This document shows positions 53,433 to 62,854 of a stretch of 64,000 nucleotides of DNA, one piece after another. Under the pieces are notes generated by a model, which saw only the letters and a program-made list of their open reading frames with translations, was not told where the DNA came from and ran no database searches. The first letter of the stretch is position 1; every line of letters starts with the position of its first letter. The position numbers and the translations under genes are program-made. Source of the DNA: Dyella_D sp052115385 (GTDB taxonomy: Bacteria > Pseudomonadota > Gammaproteobacteria > Xanthomonadales > Rhodanobacteraceae); the NCBI RefSeq assembly GCF_052115385.1, contig NZ_JBFRGP010000012.1, forward strand, positions 1 to 64,000. The letters are read 5' to 3'.

Positions 53433-55304
53433 ATGCTGAAACCATCCCTGCCCCGCCGGCTGATCCTCGCCAGCCTGCTATTGCCGGCGCTCGCCTGCGC
53501 CAGCGACGCCGACACGCTGCTGCGCCAGTTGCGCGAAGCGCATGGCGCGGAGGCCTGGCGCCGCCACGGCGCGCTCGTCGCGCAAGGCCGCGAGGAAGCC
53601 GATGGCTTCAGCGGCGAATGGCGGATGGCCGTGGACCTGCGCAACGGCCACTACGCCGAACACGCCAGCACGCCGATGTTCACCCGCGCCGACGGAACCA
53701 ACGAACAGGGCCGCTGGCATCAGGACATCACCGGCCTGAGCCATCCGTACGACTCGGCGGAGGCAAAGATCGTCGCCACCAACCAGGACTGGCTGCGCCG
53801 CTTCGCCTTCCTCGCCGCGAACGACGACACGCGTTACCGCGCATTGCCGGAAGCGGACGCCAACGGCCACCACTACCAGCGCCTGGAAGCCACCCCGGCC
53901 GGCGGCCGCGCGATCACGCTGTGGCTGGATCCGTCCACCCATCGCCTCGACCACGCCACCTGGGCCAGCTCCTTCCTGCTCGCCACCGAGGCCTACGCCG
54001 ACTATCGCGACGTGGACGGCGTGCCACTGCCGTTCCGCATCACCGCCAGCGCGGTGACCGCCGGGGGCGGCGCCGACAGCAGCAGCACCGACATCGTGCA
54101 GAACTACCGCTGGCTCGAACGCGTACCGGCCGATGCGCTGGCCCGTCCCGGCAACACCGTGCGCGATGTGAGCCTGGCCGGCGGCGCGCGCCGCACCACG
54201 GTGCCGATGCAGTTGTCCGGAGGCATGTTGCTGGTCGAGGCGACCATCGACGGCAAAGGGCCGATGCCTTTCATCCTCGATACCGGCGGCCATGCCATTC
54301 TCACGACGGATGCGGCGAAGAAGCTCGGCATCGCCACTCAAGGCGCCGGCGTCAGCACCGGCTCCGGTCCCGGCTCGATGTCGACGGCGTATGCGCGGGT
54401 GGGCCATCTGGGCATGGGCGATGCAGACATCCGCGATCTCACCTTCCTGGTGATGCCGTATCCGCACGAGTTCAACGAACGCGGCGAAGGCCGCGAGCCG
54501 ATCGCGGGCATCCTGGGCCTGGAGATCTTCGAGCGTTTCGCCGTCACCTTCGACTACGACAAACGGCAGCTGGTGCTGCAGGCCTACGACCACGGCGAAG
54601 CGCCGGCAGCAGAGCCCGGCGAGCGAGTGCCGCTGAAGTTCACCGACGATATGCCGCTGGTCGATGCCAGCCTCGATGGCAAGCCCGGCGTGTTCGGCAT
54701 CGACACCGGCAACAGCGGCATGGTCCTGCTGTTTCCGCAGTGGGCGGAGCGCAATGGCATTGCTACGCATTATGAGCATGGCGCTCCAGCGCCCACCGGC
54801 GGTGTCGGCGGCCTGTTCACCGCGCACTTCGCGCATGCGCAGTCGCTGCAGCTCGGCGGCCGGCGCCTGGACAACGTGGTGGCCATGCTGACCCGCGCCG
54901 ATGCCGGCGCCACCGGCAATCCCACCGAGGCGGGCAATATCGGGCAGGACATCCTGTCGCGCTTCAACGTGCACTTCGACTACCGGCGCGGCGAGATGGT
55001 GCTGCTGCCGCGCAGTCCGGCCATCACGCGGCAGTACGCGATGGCCGGCTTCCGCGCGGGCAAGTCGGCGGAACAGCCGGATCGCTACAAGGTGACCTGG
55101 GTGTTGGCGGGCAGTCCCGCGGCCGAGGCCGGACTCAAGGCCGGCGACTTTATCGTGGCGGTGAACGACAAGGCGGCGAAGTCGATCGGCCTGGGCGAAC
55201 TGCGCGACGCCGTCATGAACCTGCCGGAAGGCACGCCGCTGAAGCTGACGCTGGATGGCGGCAAGGTGCTGGAGATGCGCCTGCGCGACGTAGCGCCACG
55301 CTGA
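53433..55304 (+). CDS. exported retropepsin-like aspartic protease with two DTG motifs and PDZ
   Basis: 623 aa with a signal peptide (LILASLLLPALACA). After an N-terminal domain of about 220 residues (outer-membrane lipoprotein-sorting-like pattern) come two retropepsin-like halves: FILDTGGHAI (D283) and FGIDTGNSGMV (D424), each with the hydrophobic DTG loop. A PDZ domain closes the protein (about 540-620: GSPAAEAGLKAGDFIVAVNDK). Two DTG sites in one chain imply a pepsin-like intramolecular pair. Probably a periplasmic or surface peptidase. It begins 74 nt after the AraC gene, with its own ribosome binding site. Confidence 0.85.
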   Translation: MLKPSLPRRLILASLLLPALACASDADTLLRQLREAHGAEAWRRHGALVAQGREEADGFSGEWRMAVDLRNGHYAEHASTPMFTRADGTNEQGRWHQDITGLSHPYDSAEAKIVATNQDWLRRFAFLAANDDTRYRALPEADANGHHYQRLEATPAGGRAITLWLDPSTHRLDHATWASSFLLATEAYADYRDVDGVPLPFRITASAVTAGGGADSSSTDIVQNYRWLERVPADALARPGNTVRDVSLAGGARRTTVPMQLSGGMLLVEATIDGKGPMPFILDTGGHAILTTDAAKKLGIATQGAGVSTGSGPGSMSTAYARVGHLGMGDADIRDLTFLVMPYPHEFNERGEGREPIAGILGLEIFERFAVTFDYDKRQLVLQAYDHGEAPAAEPGERVPLKFTDDMPLVDASLDGKPGVFGIDTGNSGMVLLFPQWAERNGIATHYEHGAPAPTGGVGGLFTAHFAHAQSLQLGGRRLDNVVAMLTRADAGATGNPTEAGNIGQDILSRFNVHFDYRRGEMVLLPRSPAITRQYAMAGFRAGKSAEQPDRYKVTWVLAGSPAAEAGLKAGDFIVAVNDKAAKSIGLGELRDAVMNLPEGTPLKLTLDGGKVLEMRLRDVAPR

Positions 55305-55310
55305 ACCGGC

Positions 55311-55397
55311 GTAGGTTGGGGTGAGCACCAGCGAACCCCAACATGGTGCAGCGCCTGTCACCTCCGTTGGGGTTCGCTGGCGCTCACCCCAACCTAC
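55311..55397. repeat. GTAGGTTGGGG long hairpin repeat, copy 5
   Basis: 87 bp; arms complementary except for one mismatch in the variable middle (ACCA against TGGC). It begins 6 nt after the protease stop and ends 7 nt before the 3' end of the HlyD gene, separating convergent genes. Confidence 0.9.
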
Positions 55398-55404
55398 AGA
55401 TGCT

Positions 55405-56421
55405 TCAGTCGAGCGTCTTGCGCCCGTCGGCGCGGGGCTGCACTTCGATCGTCGCGGTCATGCCCGCGGCGATCAGCACATCCGGCGGCAGGTGTTCGGT
55501 ATCGATGGCGATACGCACCGGCACGCGCTGCGCCAGGCGCACCCAGTTGAAGGTGGGGTTCACGTCGGCGAGCAGGTCGGAACCGGTGGGGTTGTCGCGG
55601 TCGGTGATGCCGCGCGCGATGCCGGTGATCTCGCCCTTGAGGCGCGCGCCGCCGGCCATCAGGCGGATATTCACCGGATCGCCCACGCGCAGGTGCGGCA
55701 GCTTGGTTTCCTCGAAATAGCCGTAGATGTAGTAGCTGTGGCTGTCGATCAGCGCCAGCCGCGGCGAGCCGGTGGCGGCGTAGTCGCCGACACGGATGTC
55801 GAGATTGGTGACATAGCCGTCGACCGGCGCGCGCACTTCGGTGCGTTCCAGATCGAGTTTCGCGCGGTCCAGCGCCACCTGCGCCTGCTCCACCGCGGCC
55901 TCGGCCTGCTGGCGCGAGGCATTGGCCTGGTTGCCGCTGGCCTGCGCCTGCTGCCAGGTGGCGCGCGCGGCATTGGCCGACGACTGCGCGTCGGTGCGCA
56001 CTTCCTGCGACACCACATCGCCCAGCCGCTGGCGGCGCACGGCCTGCTCGGCGGCCATGTCGTAGTCGGCCTTGCGCGCCACGGCGCTGGCCAGGGCCGC
56101 GTTGATATTGGCGCCGGCGGCACGCGCGCTGGCTTCGGCGGCGGCGAGATTGGCCTGCGCCTGGCCCACGGCGTACTCGAAGCGCGGCCGGTCGATCGAG
56201 AACAGCAGGTCGCCTTTCTTCACCTGCTGGTTGTCGATCACCGCGACGCGGGTGACCAGGCCGGACACATCCGGCGCGATGCGCACCACCTCGGCGCGCA
56301 CGCGGCCGTCGCGGGTCCACGGCGAGTACATGTAGTGGCGCCATAGCGCGTGGCCGAGCAGCGCGGCGATCACGACGACGGCGGCGGTGAGGGCGAAACG
56401 GAGCAGCGATGCGATTTTCAT
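55405..56421 (-). CDS. HlyD-family periplasmic adaptor subunit (AaeA-like)
   Basis: 338 aa. N-terminal membrane anchor (FALTAAVVVIAALLGHALW), lipoyl-like motif VSGLVTRVAVIDNQQVKKGDLLFSIDRPRFE, a coiled-coil hairpin (about 80-180, Ala/Gln-rich), VRAPVDGYVTNLDIRVGDY, and beta-barrel domain. It would link the FUSC pump to an outer-membrane channel. Last gene of marR-FUSC-DUF1656-hlyD. Confidence 0.9.
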   Translation of the reverse strand: MKIASLLRFALTAAVVVIAALLGHALWRHYMYSPWTRDGRVRAEVVRIAPDVSGLVTRVAVIDNQQVKKGDLLFSIDRPRFEYAVGQAQANLAAAEASARAAGANINAALASAVARKADYDMAAEQAVRRQRLGDVVSQEVRTDAQSSANAARATWQQAQASGNQANASRQQAEAAVEQAQVALDRAKLDLERTEVRAPVDGYVTNLDIRVGDYAATGSPRLALIDSHSYYIYGYFEETKLPHLRVGDPVNIRLMAGGARLKGEITGIARGITDRDNPTGSDLLADVNPTFNWVRLAQRVPVRIAIDTEHLPPDVLIAAGMTATIEVQPRADGRKTLD

Positions 56422-56431
56422 GGTTGAAGGC

Positions 56432-56647
56432 TCAGGGAAACAGCAGCAGTCCGGCGGCGCCGAACATGCACACGAAGAGGGCCAGCCGGAACAGCGGCGG
56501 ATGCCAGACGAAGCGATACAGGCCGAACCGGCCGACCACGGTATCGACCGCCCACAGCGCCAGCAGGCAGCCGATGAAAACCACCAGCAGGCCGGGCACC
56601 AGGGCGTCGGCGAGAGCGACTTCGCTCGGGATGAACTTATGCAGCAT
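56432..56647 (-). CDS. DUF1656 (AaeX-like) small membrane protein
   Basis: 71 aa with two membrane spans (LADALVPGLLVVFIGCLLALWAV and LFRLALFVCMFGAAGLLLF). The standard small partner of AaeAB-type exporters. Overlaps the FUSC gene by 16 nt and lies 10 nt before the hlyD start. Confidence 0.9.
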   Translation of the reverse strand: MLHKFIPSEVALADALVPGLLVVFIGCLLALWAVDTVVGRFGLYRFVWHPPLFRLALFVCMFGAAGLLLFP

Positions 56648-58775
56648 CAGGAGACTCCGCGGCCGGGCTCGCCTCGATATAGGGAGCCATCGCCGATTCG
56701 TCGTCGCGCAGCGCGCTGCGCAACAGGTAGAGATGGGTCAGCGCGGCCTGGCAGGTCGAAGGCGACTGCGCGAGGTGGGCGTTGGTGATGGCGATGGCGT
56801 GGGCGACGCTGCGGTCGGCCTCGCGCCAGCGGTCGGCGCCGGGCTGCGCGTAGAGCGCGCCGAGCGCGTGCACGGCGTCCTGCACCGGCGCCACCACCGA
56901 GTGCGGCATGCCGCTGCGCGCAATGTCCTGGCGCAGCTCGATCACCGCGCGGCCGCATTCGTGCACCGACAGCGCCCAGGCCAGCAGGCTGCGCGATTCG
57001 TCCGTGTCCGGCCGGGTGTAGGTCACCACCTGCTGCACGATGTCGCGATTGACGCTCTCGAAGCTGGACAGCAGGCCCGGCAGCGGCGCGTTCGCGGCCA
57101 GCACCACCTGGTGCCGCAATTGCACCAGCTGGCGGCGGCGCTGCCAGAGCGAGCCCGTCACCGCCGGCACGAAGATAAAGAACACCGCCGTCATGGCGAT
57201 GCCGACGACCTGGGCGATCGCATCGTTGAGGAAGCGCGTGGGGTCGTACACCATCGGGTTCTTCAGCGCGAGGATGTACACGTAGCCCAGCGTGTAGCCC
57301 GCGCCCACGCCCGGCAGCGTGTGGTTGCGCGTGGTGAGGTAGGGGCCGATCAGCAGGAACGGCAGCGTGCCCAAGATCAGCATGGCGAAGCCGTCGCCGC
57401 CCGGCAGCCCGTAGAAGGTGACGAGGTAGCCGCCGACCATGCCGGCCACATAGCCGCCGAGCGTGTTGGTCACCGCGATCATCGGATACGCCGACGCCGC
57501 GAACAGGCCGCTGAAGATGGTCGCCAGCAGCATCGCGCTGGAGCCGTAGCTCCAGCCGCTGCCCAGCCAGAACACGCTGAGCACGGCCATGGTGAGGAAG
57601 GTGCGCAGTACGCTCACCGCGGCGCCCAGGGCGTCGTTGCCGCGGCGGAAATGCACGATCTCCACCGCACCTTTGAGATTGCCTTCGCGCAGCGAGGCTT
57701 CCAGTGCGGTGAAGTCGCGCATCTCGCTGCAGAAGCGGCGCAGCAGGCTGGCGCCGGTGTCGAATTCCAGCCAGGCATCGGCCGGCAGCGCCGCACGCAG
57801 ACGCGCGGCCAGCGGCGGCAGCACGTCTTCGCAGGCTTTCAGGCGCGGAGCGAGCACGGCGGGGTCCTGCTGCTGCGCGGGGTCGGGCGAGAGCGCGTCG
57901 CCGATCGGCGCGTACAGCGCGATCAGTGCGGCGGCGACGTTGCCGTGCCCGGCACGCTGCAGCCGGTTGATCAGGTGATGGGCGGATTGGAAGCTGGTGG
58001 ACGCGGCCATGTAGCGCTGATTGAGCAGGCGCATGCGGCTGCTGCGGGCGCGCGCTTCCGGGTCTTCGAAGATCACCGAGGCGCGCAGGTCTTCCAGCTG
58101 CACCGCGGCGCGCACGAAGCGCAGGTGCGCCTTCTCCATCTCGCGCCGCGGAATGGCGCCGCCGGTACTGCCGCGCGCGAAATCGATGAAATGCGCGAAG
58201 TGCTCGCGTGCGCTGCGGCGAAGCAGCGGGCGCAGGCGCTCGGGCAGGATCACGTCGCTGACCACGCCGGACACGATGATGCCGAGCATCACCTCGCTCA
58301 CGCGCATCACCGCGGAGTCGAACACGTTCAGCGGATTGCTCACCGCCGGCAGGGTGACGATGGCCGCCGTATAGCCGGCCAGCACGAAGCCGTAGGCGGC
58401 GAAGTTGCGGTACAGCGTGGCGCCGCCGGCGCACAGCGCCACCCACAGCGAAAGACTGAGCAGGAACAGTTCGCGCTGCTGCGGGAACAGGCTCATCAGC
58501 ACCAGCCCGAACAGGCTGCCGGCAAACGTACCCAGCGCGCGATAGAAGCTCTTCGCCAGCACCATGCCGCTCTGCGGATGCATGACGATGGCGACGGTAA
58601 TCATCGCGGTGGCCGGCTGCTCCAGCTGGAACAGCATGGCCAGCCAGCAGGTGATGTACATGGCCAGCAGGGTCTTGGCCACGAACACCCACGACACCTG
58701 CTCCTCGGCGAGGAAGGCGGGCAGCCAGGCCCAGCGCGATGCGGCGGCCGTGGAAGTGGAGTCGGCGGGGGCCAT
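56637..58775 (-). CDS. FUSC-family aromatic-acid exporter (AaeB-like)
   Basis: 712 aa inner-membrane pump subunit. Two membrane blocks (about 30-190 and 370-530), each followed by a soluble helical part; family segments AMITVAIVMHPQSGMVLAKSFYRALGTFAGSLFGLVLM and the second-half repeat LLATIFSGLFAASAYPM. AaeB exports hydroxylated aromatic acids. The ATG lies 4 nt after the MarR stop. Expected substrates are aromatic carboxylates; this is by family only. Confidence 0.9.
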   Translation of the reverse strand: MAPADSTSTAAASRWAWLPAFLAEEQVSWVFVAKTLLAMYITCWLAMLFQLEQPATAMITVAIVMHPQSGMVLAKSFYRALGTFAGSLFGLVLMSLFPQQRELFLLSLSLWVALCAGGATLYRNFAAYGFVLAGYTAAIVTLPAVSNPLNVFDSAVMRVSEVMLGIIVSGVVSDVILPERLRPLLRRSAREHFAHFIDFARGSTGGAIPRREMEKAHLRFVRAAVQLEDLRASVIFEDPEARARSSRMRLLNQRYMAASTSFQSAHHLINRLQRAGHGNVAAALIALYAPIGDALSPDPAQQQDPAVLAPRLKACEDVLPPLAARLRAALPADAWLEFDTGASLLRRFCSEMRDFTALEASLREGNLKGAVEIVHFRRGNDALGAAVSVLRTFLTMAVLSVFWLGSGWSYGSSAMLLATIFSGLFAASAYPMIAVTNTLGGYVAGMVGGYLVTFYGLPGGDGFAMLILGTLPFLLIGPYLTTRNHTLPGVGAGYTLGYVYILALKNPMVYDPTRFLNDAIAQVVGIAMTAVFFIFVPAVTGSLWQRRRQLVQLRHQVVLAANAPLPGLLSSFESVNRDIVQQVVTYTRPDTDESRSLLAWALSVHECGRAVIELRQDIARSGMPHSVVAPVQDAVHALGALYAQPGADRWREADRSVAHAIAITNAHLAQSPSTCQAALTHLYLLRSALRDDESAMAPYIEASPAAESPDAA

Positions 58776-58779
58776 GGAC

Positions 58780-59274
58780 TCAGGCCGGGTCCACGTGGTC
58801 GAGGAATTTCTTCAGCAGCCGCTCCAGCTGCGCGGATTCGCGCGGCTGCAGCCCGCCGGCCTGCCGCTCGAGCAGGTCGCAGATGCCAGGCAGGAAGCTC
58901 TCGATCATCGCCAGCCCCTTCGCCGTCAACGTAAGCGTGACCTTGCGGCGGTCCTCATCGCTGGCGGTGCGCTCGATCAGGCCCTTGTCGCACAGCTCGT
59001 TGGTCAGCCGCGTGATGTTGGCGGACTTCTCCCCCGCCGCATCCGCCAGTTGCGAGGGGTTGAGCGTATAGCCCTCGGTGCCGTAGAGCATCATCAGGAG
59101 GTTGTATTCCGGATGGTTGATGCCGTACGGCTTGAGCATGGCGTTGGCGTCGTCATGCACGCGCTTGTAGATGTGCTTGACCAGGCGCACCAGCACGGCC
59201 GGGTCGCGCGGGAACTCGGGATAGCGCCGGCAGGTGATGGCCAGGCGTTGCTCGGTGGGGGCGAAGCTGCTCAT
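58780..59274 (-). CDS. MarR-family repressor
   Basis: 164 aa from the ATG at 59274. A winged helix-turn-helix (LNPSQLADAAGEKSANITRLTNELCDKGLIERTASDEDRRKVTLTLTAKG) is flanked by dimerisation helices. Directly upstream of and co-directional with the FUSC-DUF1656-HlyD genes, so it probably represses the whole operon and is relieved by an aromatic ligand. A palindromic site covers its own start region. Confidence 0.93.
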   Translation of the reverse strand: MSSFAPTEQRLAITCRRYPEFPRDPAVLVRLVKHIYKRVHDDANAMLKPYGINHPEYNLLMMLYGTEGYTLNPSQLADAAGEKSANITRLTNELCDKGLIERTASDEDRRKVTLTLTAKGLAMIESFLPGICDLLERQAGGLQPRESAQLERLLKKFLDHVDPA

Positions 59275-59290
59275 GCTGATTCCGCTCAAT

Positions 59291-59308
59291 TAGTACATTT
59301 ATGTACAA
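59291..59308. promoter_or_regulatory. palindromic MarR-type operator before the efflux operon
   Basis: GTACAT-tt-ATGTAC (59293-59306) in an AT-rich stretch 17-32 nt before the MarR start. MarR proteins bind such interrupted palindromes; the likely role is autoregulation. The -10/-35 elements would be in the same AT-rich stretch, so binding would block transcription. Confidence 0.65.
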
Positions 59309-59370
59309 CTTATTTATGAATATTATTCTTGTGCGGGAACTGGCGCAACCGGGATTTTCCGGAGCACAAA

Positions 59371-59397
59371 AAAAACGCCCCTCGAAAGGGGCGTTTT
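59371..59397. terminator. bidirectional rho-independent terminator
   Basis: AAAAACGCCCCT-cga-AAGGGGCGTTTTT. On the minus strand it ends the DUF4156 lipoprotein gene (stop at 59428). A-tract and T-tract on both sides allow use in either direction. Confidence 0.9.
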
Positions 59398-59427
59398 TCT
59401 CGTATTTCCAGCAGCTTGCGGGAAGGC

Positions 59428-59832
59428 TCAACCCTTGATCGGGAAGGTCTCCGCATTGCCTCCGGCCGACTGCGCCGGCTTCGGCATCGCGCTCGGGCGG
59501 CCGGCGGACGGGCGGTTGGCGCCGCATTCGTAGGCGCCCCAGGGCTGCGAACCCTCGGACGGCTCGGCCAGCGGCTTGACGGTGTCGGCGTGCATCTTGG
59601 CCGCCTCGTTGCGCGCCATCACTTCCAGCTCGTCGCGCACCTTGATGTCGTTGCGGTTGATCGGCCCCACCCGGTTCATCACCGACACGGTGACCTTGCC
59701 CAGCTCATGGCAGGAGGACACGTCGCCGCTCCATACCGTGCGGACGTTCCTGGCGGCATCGTCCAGGGTGATGCCCCAGGAACAGGCACCGAGCAGCAGG
59801 GCCACGGGAACGAGCAGCAGGGTCTTGCGCAT
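59428..59832 (-). CDS. DUF4156-family lipoprotein
   Basis: 134 aa from the ATG at 59832. Lipoprotein signal KTLLLVPVALLLGACSW with lipobox LGAC (Cys17). The mature domain LDDAARNVRTVWSGDVSSCHELGKVTVSV, then a GPINRNDIKVRDELEVMARNEAAKMHADTV stretch, YECG near residue 107, is the DUF4156 (YPRO-like) layout. An Ala/Pro-rich tail ends the protein. Function unknown. Confidence 0.85.
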   Translation of the reverse strand: MRKTLLLVPVALLLGACSWGITLDDAARNVRTVWSGDVSSCHELGKVTVSVMNRVGPINRNDIKVRDELEVMARNEAAKMHADTVKPLAEPSEGSQPWGAYECGANRPSAGRPSAMPKPAQSAGGNAETFPIKG

Positions 59833-59962
59833 GGGTGACTCCATGGGGTGTCCAAAAGAAGGGCCGGGCAGTGTCCTGCCCGGCCCACATCCTAGCGTGC
59901 GCCGATGTCGGCAGCCCACGCCCGGCTGAACGGCGAGCGGCGCGACGCCGCCCGCGCTGCGC

Positions 59963-62854
59963 TTACTTGCCGGCCTTGGCCTTCGGCGCCGGCTTGGCCG
60001 CCACCGGCTTGCCGTCGGCGTCGATCACCTGCACCTCGCCCAGCTTCAGCGCGCGCACCGGCTGCTCGATCTTGCTGAGGTCGCCGACGATCACCCAGGT
60101 CAGCGCCTGCGGCTTGACGATCTCGCCGATCGCCGCCTGCGCGCTGGCCTGGTTCACCGCCTCGGTGTGCTGCTTGAGGGTCTGCACGTAATCGTCCGGA
60201 CGGCCGTACTGCACGATCTCGCTGAGCGCGCCGAGCACCGAGCCGGTGGTCTCGAAGCTGCCCGGCAGGCCGCGCACGTTGGACGCCTTGATCTTGTCCA
60301 CTTCCTGCGTGGTGAGCGGCTTGGCGCCGACCACCGCGACGGCTTCCTTCTCCACTTCACGCGCGGATTCGGCGGTCTTGTCGGTCTGCACCGGCGCATA
60401 CATCAGGAACGGCCGCTGCCCGCGCGCATCGCGCAGGAAGCTGAAGGCGCCATAGGCCCAGCGCTTGTCCTCGCGCAGGTTCATGTTGAGGCGCGAGGTG
60501 AAGCTGCCGCCGAACGCGCCGTTGGCCACGTCGATCTCGATATCGTTCGGCGCCTTGCTGGACGGCGCCAGCAGGCCGGCCAGGATCAGCGACTGCGGCG
60601 CATCCGGCCGGTCGATCAGGAACACGCGCGGCTTGGCCTGGATGGCGACCTTGGCGATGTTCTTCTGCGGCCGTGGCGTGGCCGGAACCTTCCAGTCGTC
60701 GAACACGGCGTCGAGCTGCGGAATGATCTCCTCCAGCGTGGTGTCGCCGGCGACCAGGATCTTCACGTTGTCCGGCCGCAGCCAGTTGCGCTGGAAGCCG
60801 GCCAGGTCATCGGCCGTGAGCGACTTGATCGCCGCCTCAGTGCCGGTACCGGTGAACGGGATGCCGTAGGCATGGTCATGGCCGTACAACAGCGGCGGCA
60901 GCGTGCGCAGAGCCAGGCCGGTGGGCTGGGTCTTTTCCTGGGCGATACCGGCCAGCCACTGGCCACGCACACGCTCGATGTCGTCCGCCTTGAAGGCCGG
61001 GTTGCGCACAATGTCGGCGAACAGTTCCAGCGACGGCTTGAGCTGGTCGTTGAGCGCGTTGAGCGCGGCAGTGCAGCTATCCAGGCCGCAACCGATGCTG
61101 GTGATCGCGCCCAGGCGCTGCTTGCGCTTGGACACTTCCACCGAGTCGAGCGACTTGGTGCTTTCGTTCATCAGCGTGGTGGCGAAGCTGGCGGTGCCGA
61201 GCTTGTGGCCCTGGTCGGCGGCATAGCCGGCGTCGAACTGCAGATGGATCTGCGTCACCGGCACGGTGTGGCGCTGCGCCAGCACCACTTCGATGCCGTT
61301 CTTCAGCTTGCCGCGCTCCAGCTTGGGGAAGCTCAGGTCGGGGAACTGGTTGACCTGCGGCACGCCCTTGGCGCGATCGACTTCGTTCTTGCCCACGCTG
61401 TATTGCTGCGCGGCGGGCAGCTTCGCCTCCGGACGGCCCTGCGCGTCGGACAGCGCCGCCACCTGGGCGTCTTCCTTGTCCGCGTCGAAGCCTTCGGCGG
61501 CCGGCAGCACGGTCAGCAGGTAGTCGCCCTTGCTCAGCCACTTGCCGGCGGCGGACTTCACGCTGGCGATGGTGGCGGTGTCGATGCGCTCCAGGTCTTT
61601 CTTGTACGCGCCCGGATCGCCGCGATAGACCTGGCCCTCGGCCAGGATCACGGCCTTGCCGCCGAAGCCGCCGACCTTCTCCAGCCCGCGCACGAAGGAG
61701 GCGCGGTTGCCGACCTTGGCGCGATCCAGTTCGTCCTGGGTCGGACCGTCGGCGAGGAATTTCTTCAGCTCGTCCGCCACGGCCGCTTCGACCTTGGCCG
61801 GGTCCACGCCTTCGCGCACGTCGGCCTGGATCTGGAACTGGCTGGCCAGCGCAAACGGCGACACGCTGGCGGAAATGTCGTCGACCAGCTTGTCCTGGTA
61901 GACCAGCCGCTGGTACAGGCGCGAGGTCTTGCCGCCGCCGAGCGCGGTGGAGGCCAGATCCAGCGAGACCATGTCGTCCGTGCCCAGCTGCGGCACCACC
62001 CAGGTGCGGTAGATGCGCGGCTGCGACACGTGGTCGTGCTGCACGCCGCGGCTGGACTTGGCCAGCGGGGTGATCCACGGCTGCTGGCGCGGCACCGGCG
62101 GGCCGGCCGGGATGTCGCCGAAGTACTTGGTCAGCTTGTCCTTGGCCTGCGCGGGCGTGATGTCGCCGGCCAGCACGATCACCGTGTTGGCGGCGCCGTA
62201 GTAGTCGTGGAACCACTGCTTCACGTCGGCCAGCGAGGCGGCGTCCAGGTCCTTCATGGAGCCGATGGTGTCGTGCTGGTACGGGTGGTTGGCCGGGTAC
62301 GTATTGGACAGGATGTTCTGGTCCACGCGGCCGTAGGGGCGGTTCTCGCCCTGGCGCTTTTCGTTCTGCACCACGCCGCGCTGGGTATCGAGTTCCTTCT
62401 GGCCGATCGCGCCGAGCAGGTGGCCCATGCGGTCCGATTCCATCCACAGCGCCATGTCCAGCGCGGTGGTCGGCACCGTCTCGAAGTAATTGGTGCGGTC
62501 GAACCAGGTGGTGCCGTTCATGTCGGTGGCGCCGGCCAGCTCGAACGGCGCGAAATAGGTGCCCTTGTGGTTCTCCGAGCCGGAGAACATCAGGTGTTCG
62601 AACAGATGCGCAAAGCCGGTCTTGCCCTTGGGTTCGTCGCCGGAACCGACGTGGTACCAGATGCTCACCGCCACCACCGGCGCCTTGTGGTCCTCGTGCA
62701 CCACCACGGTCAGCCCGTTGGGCAGGGTGAAGCGGGTATAGGCGATCTCGGGGATGGTCTGCGTGGCCGGGGCGGCCAGGGAAGGCGACGGCGCTGTCAT
62801 GGCGACTCCGGCGGACAGAAGCCCGGCAATAAGCAGGGCAAGGGGCTTGCGCAT
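59963..62854 (-). CDS. exported M16-family zinc metallopeptidase (fused two-half)
   Basis: 963 aa with signal peptide (LALLIAGLLSAGVAMTAPS). The first half has the inverted zinc motif HLFEH (His84, Glu87, His88), GSGDEPKGKTGFAHLFEHLMF, and a distal Glu region NEKRQGENRPYGR. The second half (from about residue 505: LKNGIEVVLAQRHTVPV) lacks HxxEH and is the expected inactive partner. Like other pitrilysin/PqqL-type enzymes it would form a closed chamber that degrades peptides in the periplasm. The C-terminal tail is AKPAPKAKAGK. Confidence 0.92.
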   Translation of the reverse strand: MRKPLALLIAGLLSAGVAMTAPSPSLAAPATQTIPEIAYTRFTLPNGLTVVVHEDHKAPVVAVSIWYHVGSGDEPKGKTGFAHLFEHLMFSGSENHKGTYFAPFELAGATDMNGTTWFDRTNYFETVPTTALDMALWMESDRMGHLLGAIGQKELDTQRGVVQNEKRQGENRPYGRVDQNILSNTYPANHPYQHDTIGSMKDLDAASLADVKQWFHDYYGAANTVIVLAGDITPAQAKDKLTKYFGDIPAGPPVPRQQPWITPLAKSSRGVQHDHVSQPRIYRTWVVPQLGTDDMVSLDLASTALGGGKTSRLYQRLVYQDKLVDDISASVSPFALASQFQIQADVREGVDPAKVEAAVADELKKFLADGPTQDELDRAKVGNRASFVRGLEKVGGFGGKAVILAEGQVYRGDPGAYKKDLERIDTATIASVKSAAGKWLSKGDYLLTVLPAAEGFDADKEDAQVAALSDAQGRPEAKLPAAQQYSVGKNEVDRAKGVPQVNQFPDLSFPKLERGKLKNGIEVVLAQRHTVPVTQIHLQFDAGYAADQGHKLGTASFATTLMNESTKSLDSVEVSKRKQRLGAITSIGCGLDSCTAALNALNDQLKPSLELFADIVRNPAFKADDIERVRGQWLAGIAQEKTQPTGLALRTLPPLLYGHDHAYGIPFTGTGTEAAIKSLTADDLAGFQRNWLRPDNVKILVAGDTTLEEIIPQLDAVFDDWKVPATPRPQKNIAKVAIQAKPRVFLIDRPDAPQSLILAGLLAPSSKAPNDIEIDVANGAFGGSFTSRLNMNLREDKRWAYGAFSFLRDARGQRPFLMYAPVQTDKTAESAREVEKEAVAVVGAKPLTTQEVDKIKASNVRGLPGSFETTGSVLGALSEIVQYGRPDDYVQTLKQHTEAVNQASAQAAIGEIVKPQALTWVIVGDLSKIEQPVRALKLGEVQVIDADGKPVAAKPAPKAKAGK

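Noticed and set aside
59371..59397. small RNA gene at the strong hairpin
   Set aside because: The hairpin with A- and T-tracts is fully explained as a terminator.
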